In this document: piece by piece, positions 1 to 5,168 of the stretch
Layout of the letters: every line of letters begins with the position of its first letter
Position numbering within the stretch: the stretch's first letter is position 1
DNA from: Cyanobacteriota bacterium
GTDB lineage: Bacteria > Cyanobacteriota > Cyanobacteriia > PCC-6307 > Cyanobiaceae
NCBI GenBank assembly: GCA_026389255.1
Contig: JAPLIF010000180.1
Coordinates: 1 to 5,168, forward strand
Length of the DNA stretch: 5,168 bases
Direction: 5' to 3'
Program-made: the position numbers and the translations under genes
The notes under the pieces: model-generated
Database searches by the model: none
Told to the model about the DNA's origin: nothing
The model's input: the letters and a program-made list of their open reading frames with translations, nothing else

Positions 1-1791
1 CTTGATTACGTCAAAGCGGGACGGGTGACCGCCGTGGATATCTTCGATGGGGGTCGTACCGCCGTGATCGAAGCGGTCGATCCTGACCTGGACAACCGGG
101 TTCAACGCTTGAGGGTCGACCTGCCTGGCGTGGCGCCCGAACTGGTCAACAATCTCAAGGAACAGGGCATCAGCTTCGATGTCCATCCGCCCAAGGCCCC
201 TTCCCCGGTGCTGGGCCTGCTGGGCAATCTGCTCTTCCCGCTGCTGTTGATCGGCTCGCTCATCTTCCTGGCCCGTCGTTCCTCGGGCATGCCCGGTGGC
301 CCTGGCCAAGCGATGCAGTTCGGCAAGACCAAGGCCCGCTTCCAGATGGAGGCTGAAACCGGAGTCAAATTCGCCGATGTGGCCGGAGTTGAAGAGGCCA
401 AACAGGACCTTGAGGAGGTGGTGACCTTCCTCAAGACTCCCGAACGATTCACCTCGGTGGGGGCCAAGATTCCCAGGGGTGTGCTGTTAGTGGGCCCGCC
501 TGGTACGGGCAAAACCCTGCTGGCCAAGGCCATCGCCGGCGAAGCGGGTGTTCCCTTTTTCTCGCTTTCGGGCTCCGAATTCGTCGAAATGTTTGTGGGC
601 GTTGGCGCCAGTCGGGTGCGTGACCTTTTCAAACGCGCCAAGGAAAACAGCCCCTGTCTCATCTTCATTGACGAAATCGATGCGGTAGGCCGTCAACGGG
701 GGGCCGGCATCGGGGGCGGCAACGATGAACGGGAGCAGACCCTTAACCAGCTGCTCACGGAGATGGACGGCTTTGAAGGCAACAGCGGCATCATCATCAT
801 TGCCGCCACCAACCGCCCCGATGTCCTCGACTCGGCCCTGATGCGTCCTGGCCGTTTTGATCGCCAGGTGAGCGTTGATGCCCCGGACATCAAAGGCCGC
901 CTCTCGATTCTCAAGGTCCATAGCCGCAACAAGAAACTCGCCGAAGCCGTCTCCCTTGAGGCCATCGCCCGCCGCACCCCAGGCTTCACCGGCGCCGACC
1001 TGGCCAATCTGCTCAATGAGGCCGCCATTCTCACCGCCCGTCGCCGCAAGGAGGCCACCACCATCACCGAAATCGACGATGCGGTCGATCGGGTGATTGC
1101 GGGCATGGAGGGCAAACCCCTCACCGATGGCCGCAGCAAGCGGCTGATTGCCTACCACGAAATTGGCCATGCCCTGGTGGGCACGCTGGTGCGCCATCAC
1201 GACCCAGTCCAAAAGGTCACCCTGATTCCCAGGGGCCAGGCCCAGGGCCTCACCTGGTTCGCGCCCGATGAGGAGCAGAGCCTGGTGAGCCGCGCCCAAC
1301 TGAGGGCCCGCATCATGGGGGCCCTGGGGGGCCGGGCCGCCGAGGACGTGGTCTTTGGGCACGCCGAAGTGACCACCGGTGCCGGCGGCGATATCCAGCA
1401 GGTGGCATCCATGGCCCGTCAGATGGTGACCCGCTTCGGCATGAGTGACCTGGGCCCCCTCTCCCTGGAGGCCGGCAACCAGGAGGTTTTTCTGGGCCGC
1501 GATCTGATGACCCGCAGTGATGTTTCCGACGCCATCGCCAACCGCATCGATGGCGCCGTTCGCACGATCGTTCAGGATTGCTATACCGACACCGTGGCCA
1601 TGGTGGCCTCCCAGAGGGATTGTATGGATCGTCTGGTGGAATTACTGATCGAGAAGGAAACTCTCGATGGCGAAGAATTACGCAAGATCGTCTCCGAATA
1701 CACCACCATTCCCGAGAAAGATCGTTTCTCCCCCCTGCTCGAAGATGACCGGGCACCAACTCCGGTGGAACAACCGCTGGCGGCTCTTTAA
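1..1791 (+). CDS. ftsH: FtsH2-type thylakoid ATP-dependent zinc metalloprotease, 5'-truncated by the window
   Basis: This is a membrane-anchored AAA+ protease. Cyanobacterial FtsH2-type enzymes form hexamers in the thylakoid, usually with an FtsH3-type partner, and degrade damaged D1 during photosystem II repair. The frame is open from base 1, so the GTG at 25 is internal; 596 residues are visible. The missing piece is probably a few tens of residues containing the first membrane span. Counting from the first codon, there is an N-terminal domain followed by a membrane span at about 69-91. Walker A GPPGTGKT is at 165-172, the FVG pore motif at 198-200 and Walker B LIFIDEID at 220-227. The second region of homology, with RPGRFDR arginine fingers, is at 268-288. 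The zinc site HEIGH is at 386-390, and the likely third ligand is Asp464 in GGDIQQ. All catalytic residues are intact. The FtsH2 assignment over other paralogues rests on the remembered N-terminal domain, with DGGRT and [12 protein letters not shown]. The gene converges on clpP and ends just before a terminator hairpin. Confidence 0.96.
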   Translation, partial: LDYVKAGRVTAVDIFDGGRTAVIEAVDPDLDNRVQRLRVDLPGVAPELVNNLKEQGISFDVHPPKAPSPVLGLLGNLLFPLLLIGSLIFLARRSSGMPGGPGQAMQFGKTKARFQMEAETGVKFADVAGVEEAKQDLEEVVTFLKTPERFTSVGAKIPRGVLLVGPPGTGKTLLAKAIAGEAGVPFFSLSGSEFVEMFVGVGASRVRDLFKRAKENSPCLIFIDEIDAVGRQRGAGIGGGNDEREQTLNQLLTEMDGFEGNSGIIIIAATNRPDVLDSALMRPGRFDRQVSVDAPDIKGRLSILKVHSRNKKLAEAVSLEAIARRTPGFTGADLANLLNEAAILTARRRKEATTITEIDDAVDRVIAGMEGKPLTDGRSKRLIAYHEIGHALVGTLVRHHDPVQKVTLIPRGQAQGLTWFAPDEEQSLVSRAQLRARIMGALGGRAAEDVVFGHAEVTTGAGGDIQQVASMARQMVTRFGMSDLGPLSLEAGNQEVFLGRDLMTRSDVSDAIANRIDGAVRTIVQDCYTDTVAMVASQRDCMDRLVELLIEKETLDGEELRKIVSEYTTIPEKDRFSPLLEDDRAPTPVEQPLAAL

Positions 1792-1814
1792 AAAGGGCTT
1801 CCAGAGCCTCCATC

Positions 1815-1855
1815 AAAAAAGCCTGTCGTTTCCTGGGAAAACTACAGGCTTTTTT
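1815..1855. terminator. Bidirectional intrinsic terminator between convergent ftsH and clpP
   Basis: A perfect 12-bp inverted repeat, AAAAAAGCCTGT (1815-1826) against ACAGGCTTTTTT (1844-1855), encloses a 17-base centre. Inside it, TTTC (1829-1832) can pair with GAAA (1837-1840) around a CTGG tetraloop, which would extend the hairpin. The A6 and T6 ends give a terminal U-run whichever strand is transcribed. It starts 23 bases after the ftsH stop and ends 27 bases before the end of clpP. It therefore fits as a shared terminator for both genes. Confidence 0.9.
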
Positions 1856-1882
1856 ACTGACTGCAACGATTCCTGGGGAAGA

Positions 1883-2473
1883 TCAAACCGGCTTGATTGG
1901 CCGCTTATCGATCACTTTATCGATCAAGCCATAGGCCTTGGCTTCCTCCGGCGACATGAAAAAGTCCCGATCCGTATCCGCTTGGATGCGTTCAAGGAGC
2001 TGGCCGGTACGGTCGGCCAGCTCCCGGTTGAGCTTGTCTTTGAGATAGAGAATCTCATCGGCTTGGATGCGAATATCACTGGCCTGGCCCCTGGCGCCGC
2101 CCAAGGGTTGGTGGATCATGATGCGGGAATGGGTCAGGCTGCTGCGCTTGCCGGGGGTACCGGCGCAAAGCAGGAAAGCCCCCATACTGGCCGCAAGTCC
2201 AACACAAACCGTCTGCACATCGGGCTTGATGTGCTGGATAGTGTCAAATATTCCGAGGCCGTCATAGACAGAACCACCGGGGGAATTGATGTAAAGGAAA
2301 ACATCTTTTTCAGGATCTTCCGCCTCCAAAAACAACAACTGGGCCACCACCCGATTGGCGGACTCGGCGGTCACAGGCTCGCCCAGGAAAATAATCCGCT
2401 CGCGCAACAGGCGCGAATAGATGTCAAAGGCACGCTCGCCCCTTCCCGACTCTTCAATCACGATCGGGATCAT
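1883..2473 (-). CDS. clpP: ATP-dependent Clp protease proteolytic subunit, catalytically complete
   Basis: This is a serine peptidase subunit of the Clp complex. It forms heptameric rings that degrade proteins unfolded by ClpC or ClpX in the cytoplasm. From the [10 protein letters not shown] start it has 196 residues, typical for ClpP. The triad is intact: Ser96 in GLAASMGAF, His121 in MIHQPLGG and Asp170 in DTDRD. The handle-region motif NSPGGSV is at 63-69. It is therefore a true ClpP and not an inactive ClpR. Cyanobacteria carry several clpP paralogues, and the N-terminus resembles the ClpP1-like group, which I infer from memory only. An in-frame ATG at 2482 would add three residues (MVA). 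The frame stays open to 2737, but that extension has no ClpP character and runs into psb29, so I rejected it. Neither start has a clear Shine-Dalgarno sequence; an AGGA lies about 18 bases before the 2482 ATG. The gene is divergent from psb29 and convergent with ftsH. Confidence 0.95.
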   Translation of the reverse strand: MIPIVIEESGRGERAFDIYSRLLRERIIFLGEPVTAESANRVVAQLLFLEAEDPEKDVFLYINSPGGSVYDGLGIFDTIQHIKPDVQTVCVGLAASMGAFLLCAGTPGKRSSLTHSRIMIHQPLGGARGQASDIRIQADEILYLKDKLNRELADRTGQLLERIQADTDRDFFMSPEEAKAYGLIDKVIDKRPIKPV

Positions 2474-2623
2474 GGCAACCATGGCGACAAATTGGCCTGA
2501 TCCTAACCAGGTTGCATACCGCCCGACCGAACCCCGGCCCCTCGAACCGGAAAGGCCCCGACGCCGTCCGCTGCTGCTGCGTTCCGCAGCGCTAAGGTCG
2601 CTGCATTCGGGAGGTTCATCCTC
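2474..2623. promoter_or_regulatory. Divergent clpP/psb29 intergenic region
   Basis: This 150-bp stretch lies between two divergent genes, so it should hold promoters for both; that is inference from layout. Candidate elements are weak. On the minus strand, TAGGAT (2505-2500) resembles a -10 box but has no good -35 box and would leave a very short clpP leader. On the plus strand, TTGGCC (2492-2497) and CATACC (2515-2520) are 17 bases apart but match consensus poorly. The psb29 leader contains a small hairpin, GCTGC (2576-2580) with GCAGC (2586-2590). The GC-rich core at about 2531-2563 holds the hexamer GGCCCC twice as a direct repeat. I see no RNA gene. Confidence 0.4.
2609..2614 (+). promoter_or_regulatory. 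Ribosome binding site for the psb29 GTG start
   Basis: GGGAGG lies nine bases before the GTG at 2624, which is good Shine-Dalgarno spacing. It supports the non-ATG start of psb29. None of the other genes in the window whose start is visible has an equally clear site. Confidence 0.75.
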
Positions 2624-3319
2624 GTGAGCGCCGCTCTCACAGTTGCTGACAGCAAGCGCGCCTTCCATGGCGCCTTCTCCCATGTGATCAGTCCGCTTTA
2701 CCGCCGGATGATCGATGAGTTGCTGGTCGAACTGCATTTACTCAGCCATCAGCGCGGATTCCAGGGCGACGCGCTGTTCGCCACCGGATTGGTCCAGGTG
2801 TTCGACAGCTTCTCCCGCAACTACCGACCCGTTGACCAGCGCCAACCCCTGTTTGAGGCCCTTTGCGCCTCCTCCGGGTTTGATGCCACCGAAATCCGTC
2901 GCCTGCACGACGAGGCCATGGCGGCCATGGGCCACCACTCGGTGCCGGAAGTGAAGCAATGGATCGACAACGAGGGAGCTGGATCGCCCGAACCGGTGGC
3001 GACGGCCCTATCCAGCGTTCGCCGACCCAATTTCCACTACTCACGGCTGATGGCGGTCGGGCTGCTCAGCCTGCTGGGCCAAGCCCAGGGCGCCGACACC
3101 CTGGAACCCATGGCACTCCGCCAGGAGGCCCATGACATCGGAGCCTCCATGGGGCTGTTGCGTGAGCGGGTCGACAAAGACCTGAGCCTCTACGCCACCA
3201 ACCTGGAAAAAATGACCCAGGCCGTGGAACTCATGGAGGAGACGCTGGCGACCGAACGCCGGCGCAGCGAACGCCGCCTGAACAAGGAGACAGAGTCAGT
3301 CCTCCCCGCAGCCGACTGA
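2624..3319 (+). CDS. psb29: Psb29/Thf1 photosystem II biogenesis protein, FtsH partner
   Basis: Psb29 (Thf1, thylakoid formation protein) is a peripheral thylakoid protein of oxygenic phototrophs. In cyanobacteria it binds FtsH complexes and is needed for their accumulation and for efficient photosystem II repair. The product is 231 residues from a GTG start with GGGAGG upstream. Family features seen are an N-terminal ADSKRAFH followed by [28 protein letters not shown] with YRP, and a central [15 protein letters not shown]. The C-terminal part contains [14 protein letters not shown] and AVELMEETL. This part is strongly charged, with [12 protein letters not shown], and should form a helical or coiled-coil tail. 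There is no signal peptide or membrane span, as expected. Length is normal for the family. The last 89 bp overlap the end of the opposite-strand gene coding for the 533-residue protein. It is close to ftsH, which fits its known partnership, although clpP lies between them. Confidence 0.95.
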   Translation: MSAALTVADSKRAFHGAFSHVISPLYRRMIDELLVELHLLSHQRGFQGDALFATGLVQVFDSFSRNYRPVDQRQPLFEALCASSGFDATEIRRLHDEAMAAMGHHSVPEVKQWIDNEGAGSPEPVATALSSVRRPNFHYSRLMAVGLLSLLGQAQGADTLEPMALRQEAHDIGASMGLLRERVDKDLSLYATNLEKMTQAVELMEETLATERRRSERRLNKETESVLPAAD

Positions 3320-4832
3320 CGGGTACGAAGACCGTCCGGGCCGTCAGCGGTTCGGTCTGGGTCCAAAGCTGGTCACTCCCCCGGACCACGGCGGGCATCT
3401 CCGGCGGTAGCAATCCCAGTTGATCCAGGGCCTGGGGCCTGGCCCGCAGCTGCAAGGATCGCTCCCGCGGAAAGGCCTGGGTTGGCATCAGCCGCACCTG
3501 GGCTGGCGCCGGGCCCAGGAAGAACAGCACCTCCGCATCATGTCCGCGGGGGGCCGCCATCCAGCGCCAGCCCCCCACCACCGCCCCATCACTGCGGCGC
3601 CAGGCCATGGCCAGGGGATTCACCGGAGGCGACTTGGGGCCGGGCTGGGCCTGGGGCTGGGGGTCCTGCGGGGCTGGTTGGTCGCCAGGGGTTGTTGCCT
3701 TGGCGGATGGCATGGGGGTGGATGGCAGCGAGCCCGCGAGAGCAAAGGGAATCTCCTCGAATCCCTGTTCCCGGAGGGATTGGGCCAGGCGCTGAAGCAC
3801 GGGCAGCCAGGTTTGGGGCGGCTGCCGCAGGCGCACCTGGAGTTCGAGGGAGGCCTGGAAGGGCCCCTGGGGCTGGGGACGCAAGCGCAGGCGGAACGGG
3901 GCGAAGCGCAATCCCCGCAGCCGTTCCGAATCGAGGCCGTAGCGCAGGGCCAGCGGCTCACGGATCAGCTGCCTGGACAGCAATCCCTCCAGCAGATCCT
4001 GAAGAGACCCACCCTGGATCTGCAGCAACTCGTCGGCGGGCAGGGGCAAAGCTGCCGCATCTGGGACCCCGGGCGGGATCTCCGTATCCAGTTGGGCCAG
4101 CACGCCATCCACCGACGTGGCCTCACCCTGCCAACGCAATCCCCGGGCTTCGAGGCTGAGGGTGAGACAACCCTCCTGAAAGCGCTGCATCAGGGGGGCA
4201 AGGGGACCCACCATGGCGCCGAGGGCGGTGGGATTCCAAAAAACAGCCTGGTCGACGCTGAGCCGCTCCAGGCATCGGCTGTGCAGGCCGCGACTGCGCC
4301 GTTGCTGGGGCCTGAGGCTGTCGGCCAGGGACTGGCGCGAGAGCGGATCGGGGGCCACCAGCATTAGATCACCCAGCCGCAGGGCTTGGGGAGGCAGGGG
4401 TTTGCTGAGCTGGGGCGGCCAGCCGCTGGCCTGGAGCACAAGGAACGGGGCCCCTTGCCCCTCTGGCCCCCAGATCTGCCACCAGGGGCGGGTCTGGCGC
4501 TGCCAGAGCGCCTCGCCAAGGCCCTCACCCAGGCGTTGCCTCCAGAGCTCCGGCAGGCGGCGACCGGGGGTGGCGGGAAAACTCTGCAAAAGACTGGCGC
4601 TGGCCATCAGCTGCTCCAGGCCCTCCGCCCTGGGCCGGGGCCAGCGCCAGAGGGCCAGCCCAGGCACGAGAACCAACAGCACGATGAGCGAGCTGGTCCA
4701 GGGCAAGGGAGGCCTGGGCAAAGCCGCCAGGGCCGTGGTCAAGCCCGGTTCCATAGCCTTGTCGGGCCGCGGCAGCCGTTGGGCTAAGCGCCCCAGGACG
4801 GGCGGCCAGCGCCAGGACAGACGCCTCTTCAC
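3231..4832 (-). CDS. Unrecognised 533-residue membrane-anchored protein
   Basis: I do not recognise this protein. It starts with GTG at 4832, whose last bases overlap the stop of a short upstream ORF (GTGA). An in-frame ATG at 4754 (residue 27) is an alternative start. A basic, Trp/Pro-rich N-terminus with WRWPPVLGR leads to one membrane span at about 45-62, SSLIVLLVLVPGLALW. The positive N-terminus suggests it faces the cytoplasm, with the bulk in the periplasm or thylakoid lumen. Residues 65-365 form a Leu/Arg/Gln-rich region with stretches such as AVFWNPTALGAMVGPL and LTLSLEARGLRWQG. A Pro/Gln-rich linker spans about 369-406, and a second smaller domain follows. The alternating hydrophobic layout faintly resembles cyanobacterial DUF3352 proteins, but I cannot confirm that. 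Codons favour G/C at the third position and the frame is open for 1.6 kb, supporting a real gene. About 29 C-terminal residues lie antisense to psb29. It may be cotranscribed with petN. Confidence 0.75.
   Translation of the reverse strand: MKRRLSWRWPPVLGRLAQRLPRPDKAMEPGLTTALAALPRPPLPWTSSLIVLLVLVPGLALWRWPRPRAEGLEQLMASASLLQSFPATPGRRLPELWRQRLGEGLGEALWQRQTRPWWQIWGPEGQGAPFLVLQASGWPPQLSKPLPPQALRLGDLMLVAPDPLSRQSLADSLRPQQRRSRGLHSRCLERLSVDQAVFWNPTALGAMVGPLAPLMQRFQEGCLTLSLEARGLRWQGEATSVDGVLAQLDTEIPPGVPDAAALPLPADELLQIQGGSLQDLLEGLLSRQLIREPLALRYGLDSERLRGLRFAPFRLRLRPQPQGPFQASLELQVRLRQPPQTWLPVLQRLAQSLREQGFEEIPFALAGSLPSTPMPSAKATTPGDQPAPQDPQPQAQPGPKSPPVNPLAMAWRRSDGAVVGGWRWMAAPRGHDAEVLFFLGPAPAQVRLMPTQAFPRERSLQLRARPQALDQLGLLPPEMPAVVRGSDQLWTQTEPLTARTVFVPVSRLRGGLTLSPCSGGVRCAGVRSPASPP
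3316..3347. repeat. Inverted repeat spanning the psb29 stop codon
   Basis: CTGACGG (3316-3322) and CCGTCAG (3341-3347) are perfect 7-bp arms around an 18-base loop. The left arm contains the psb29 TGA stop, and the whole element lies in the coding part of the opposite-strand gene. No T-run follows on either strand, so it is not a classical intrinsic terminator. It may still slow transcription or stabilise the psb29 mRNA end. A match of this size could arise by chance in GC-rich DNA. Confidence 0.3.
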
Positions 4833-4903
4833 GGAGCCCCACTCTTGCTGACGTTGAACAAACGATCGGTAGCGGAGCCCGAAGGAACCAGCACGTCCGA
4901 CAT
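4829..4903 (-). CDS. Possible 24-codon ORF upstream of, and overlapping, the large unrecognised gene
   Basis: An ATG at 4903 opens a 24-residue frame starting MSDVLVPSG and ending SKSGAP. Its TGA overlaps the GTG start of the 533-residue gene in the tetranucleotide GTGA. That arrangement is typical of translational coupling and could explain how a GTG with little Shine-Dalgarno support is used. Against it being a gene, no ribosome binding site precedes the ATG, the peptide has no recognisable features and an ORF of this size is expected by chance. It could be a leader peptide, part of a misjudged upstream region, or nothing. Confidence 0.22.
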   Translation of the reverse strand: MSDVLVPSGSATDRLFNVSKSGAP

Positions 4904-4952
4904 TGGATCAGGACGTTGATCTTGCCATGGCAACAAGAACAGCCTGGAGGGC

Positions 4953-5117
4953 TCAGCGACGGCTGCGGACGGGGTTGTCGCGGCGGCGCCTGTCCCGCCA
5001 ATCCACCGCCGAGAGATACACGACTCCCCCTGTGACAAACAGCAGCAGGGCCGACGCCACCCCAGCCAGCAGGGTGGAGGAACTGGGGACGACGAACTCA
5101 GAAATTGATGCTGCCAT
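4953..5117 (-). CDS. Unrecognised 54-residue single-span membrane protein downstream of petN
   Basis: Reading from the ATG at 5117, the product begins MAASISEFVVPSSS. It has one hydrophobic span at about 16-36 (LLAGVASALLLFVTGGVVYL) and ends in a cationic tail with AVDWRDRRRR at 37-46. The positive tail predicts N-terminus in the lumen or periplasm and C-terminus in the cytoplasm. An in-frame GTG (5120) and ATG (5123) give alternative starts; GGGGA lies 4 bases before the 5123 ATG. The start codons lie inside the last codons of petN in another frame, so 20-26 bp are shared and translation may be coupled. I do not recognise the family; it does not match PsbN, PsbX, PsbY or Ycf12 as I remember them. 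The composition and its place after petN suggest a thylakoid membrane small protein. A short stem, AGCC/GGCT (4941-4953), at its stop is too weak to call a terminator. Confidence 0.7.
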   Translation of the reverse strand: MAASISEFVVPSSSTLLAGVASALLLFVTGGVVYLSAVDWRDRRRRDNPVRSRR

Positions 5118-5168
5118 CACCATTGCGTCCCCACACCGTCATGGCGATCGAGAAAGTGAAGATGGCTG
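5098..5168 (-). CDS. petN: Cytochrome b6f complex subunit PetN (VIII), 5'-truncated by the window
   Basis: PetN is a tiny single-span subunit at the periphery of the cytochrome b6f complex in thylakoids, needed for complex assembly and stability. The last 22 residues are visible, AIFTFSIAMTVWGRNG followed by DGSINF and TGA at 5100-5098. The FSIAM and VWGRNG motifs are diagnostic of PetN. The DGSINF extension after the core is what I remember from marine and freshwater picocyanobacteria; longer-studied PetN proteins end close to the WGRNG. The residue between SIAM and VWGRNG is Thr, where I expect Val in most relatives. About 11 residues and the promoter lie beyond the right edge. Its 3' end holds the start codons of the next gene, the 54-residue membrane protein. 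Confidence 0.9.
   Translation of the reverse strand, partial: AIFTFSIAMTVWGRNGDGSINF

Noticed and set aside
487..1362. 291-codon minus-strand ORF inside ftsH
   Set aside because: It lies wholly antisense to highly conserved FtsH catalytic domains and its translation has no family character. Long antisense shadows are normal in GC-rich coding DNA.
1667..2500. 277-codon plus-strand ORF across the ftsH end and clpP
   Set aside because: It is antisense to the complete clpP gene and reads through the terminator hairpin. It is a shadow frame.
2510..2580. Possible tRNA on the minus strand, prompted by a GGTTCGAG that resembles a T-loop
   Set aside because: No acceptor stem, D-arm or anticodon stem can be folded around it. 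The motif is a by-product of GC-rich sequence.
2474..2737. N-terminal extension of clpP to the top of its open frame
   Set aside because: The extension runs antisense into the psb29 coding start and has no ClpP-like sequence. Known ClpP proteins of this type begin at or near [10 protein letters not shown].
3420..4367. 315-codon plus-strand ORF opposite the 533-residue gene
   Set aside because: The translation is low-complexity, rich in Gly, Gln and His, with no structure. The minus-strand frame is longer, has a clear membrane span and favours G/C at third positions.
4922..4933. Perfect 12-bp palindrome TTGCCATGGCAA between the two unrecognised minus-strand genes
   Set aside because: About one perfect 12-bp palindrome is expected by chance in a window of this length, and it has no second copy or flanking promoter to suggest an operator.
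5143..5150. GCGATCG-like sequence resembling the cyanobacterial HIP1 palindrome GCGATCGC
   Set aside because: It has a mismatch to the octamer and I found no exact copy in the window, so it says nothing about HIP1 abundance.

Overview
The window looks like chromosomal DNA from a picocyanobacterium of the Synechococcus/Cyanobium type. It is GC-rich and densely packed. It carries genes restricted to oxygenic phototrophs (psb29/thf1 and petN) plus a thylakoid-type ftsH and a cyanobacterial clpP. The organism call rests on remembered family sequences, chiefly the Asp-Gly-Ser-Ile-Asn-Phe tail after the PetN Trp-Gly-Arg-Asn-Gly motif and the FtsH2-type N-terminal domain. It is not based on a database search.

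Left part (1-2473): a 5'-truncated ftsH reads rightward and ends at 1791. It converges on clpP, which reads leftward from about 2473 to 1883. Between their stop codons lies a strong symmetric hairpin flanked by A6 and T6, which should terminate transcription from both sides.

Middle part (2474-3319): a 150-bp divergent intergenic region separates clpP from psb29/thf1. psb29 uses a GTG start preceded by a GGGAGG ribosome binding site. Psb29 is known in cyanobacteria to associate with FtsH complexes and to be needed for their accumulation. ftsH, clpP and psb29 therefore form a compact thylakoid proteostasis and photosystem II repair neighbourhood, although each has its own transcription direction.

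Right part (3231-5168): everything reads leftward. At the right edge is the 3' part of petN, the small cytochrome b6f subunit. Its last codons overlap an unrecognised 54-residue single-span membrane protein with an Arg-rich tail. After a 120-bp gap holding a possible 24-codon ORF comes a large unrecognised membrane-anchored protein of 533 residues. It begins at a GTG that shares a GTGA with the stop of the small ORF. Its 3' end runs 89 bp into the 3' end of psb29 on the opposite strand.

I see no insertion sequence, CRISPR array, rRNA, tRNA, phage gene or defence system. The parts least explained by known biology are the two unrecognised membrane proteins downstream of petN and the nested overlaps among them.
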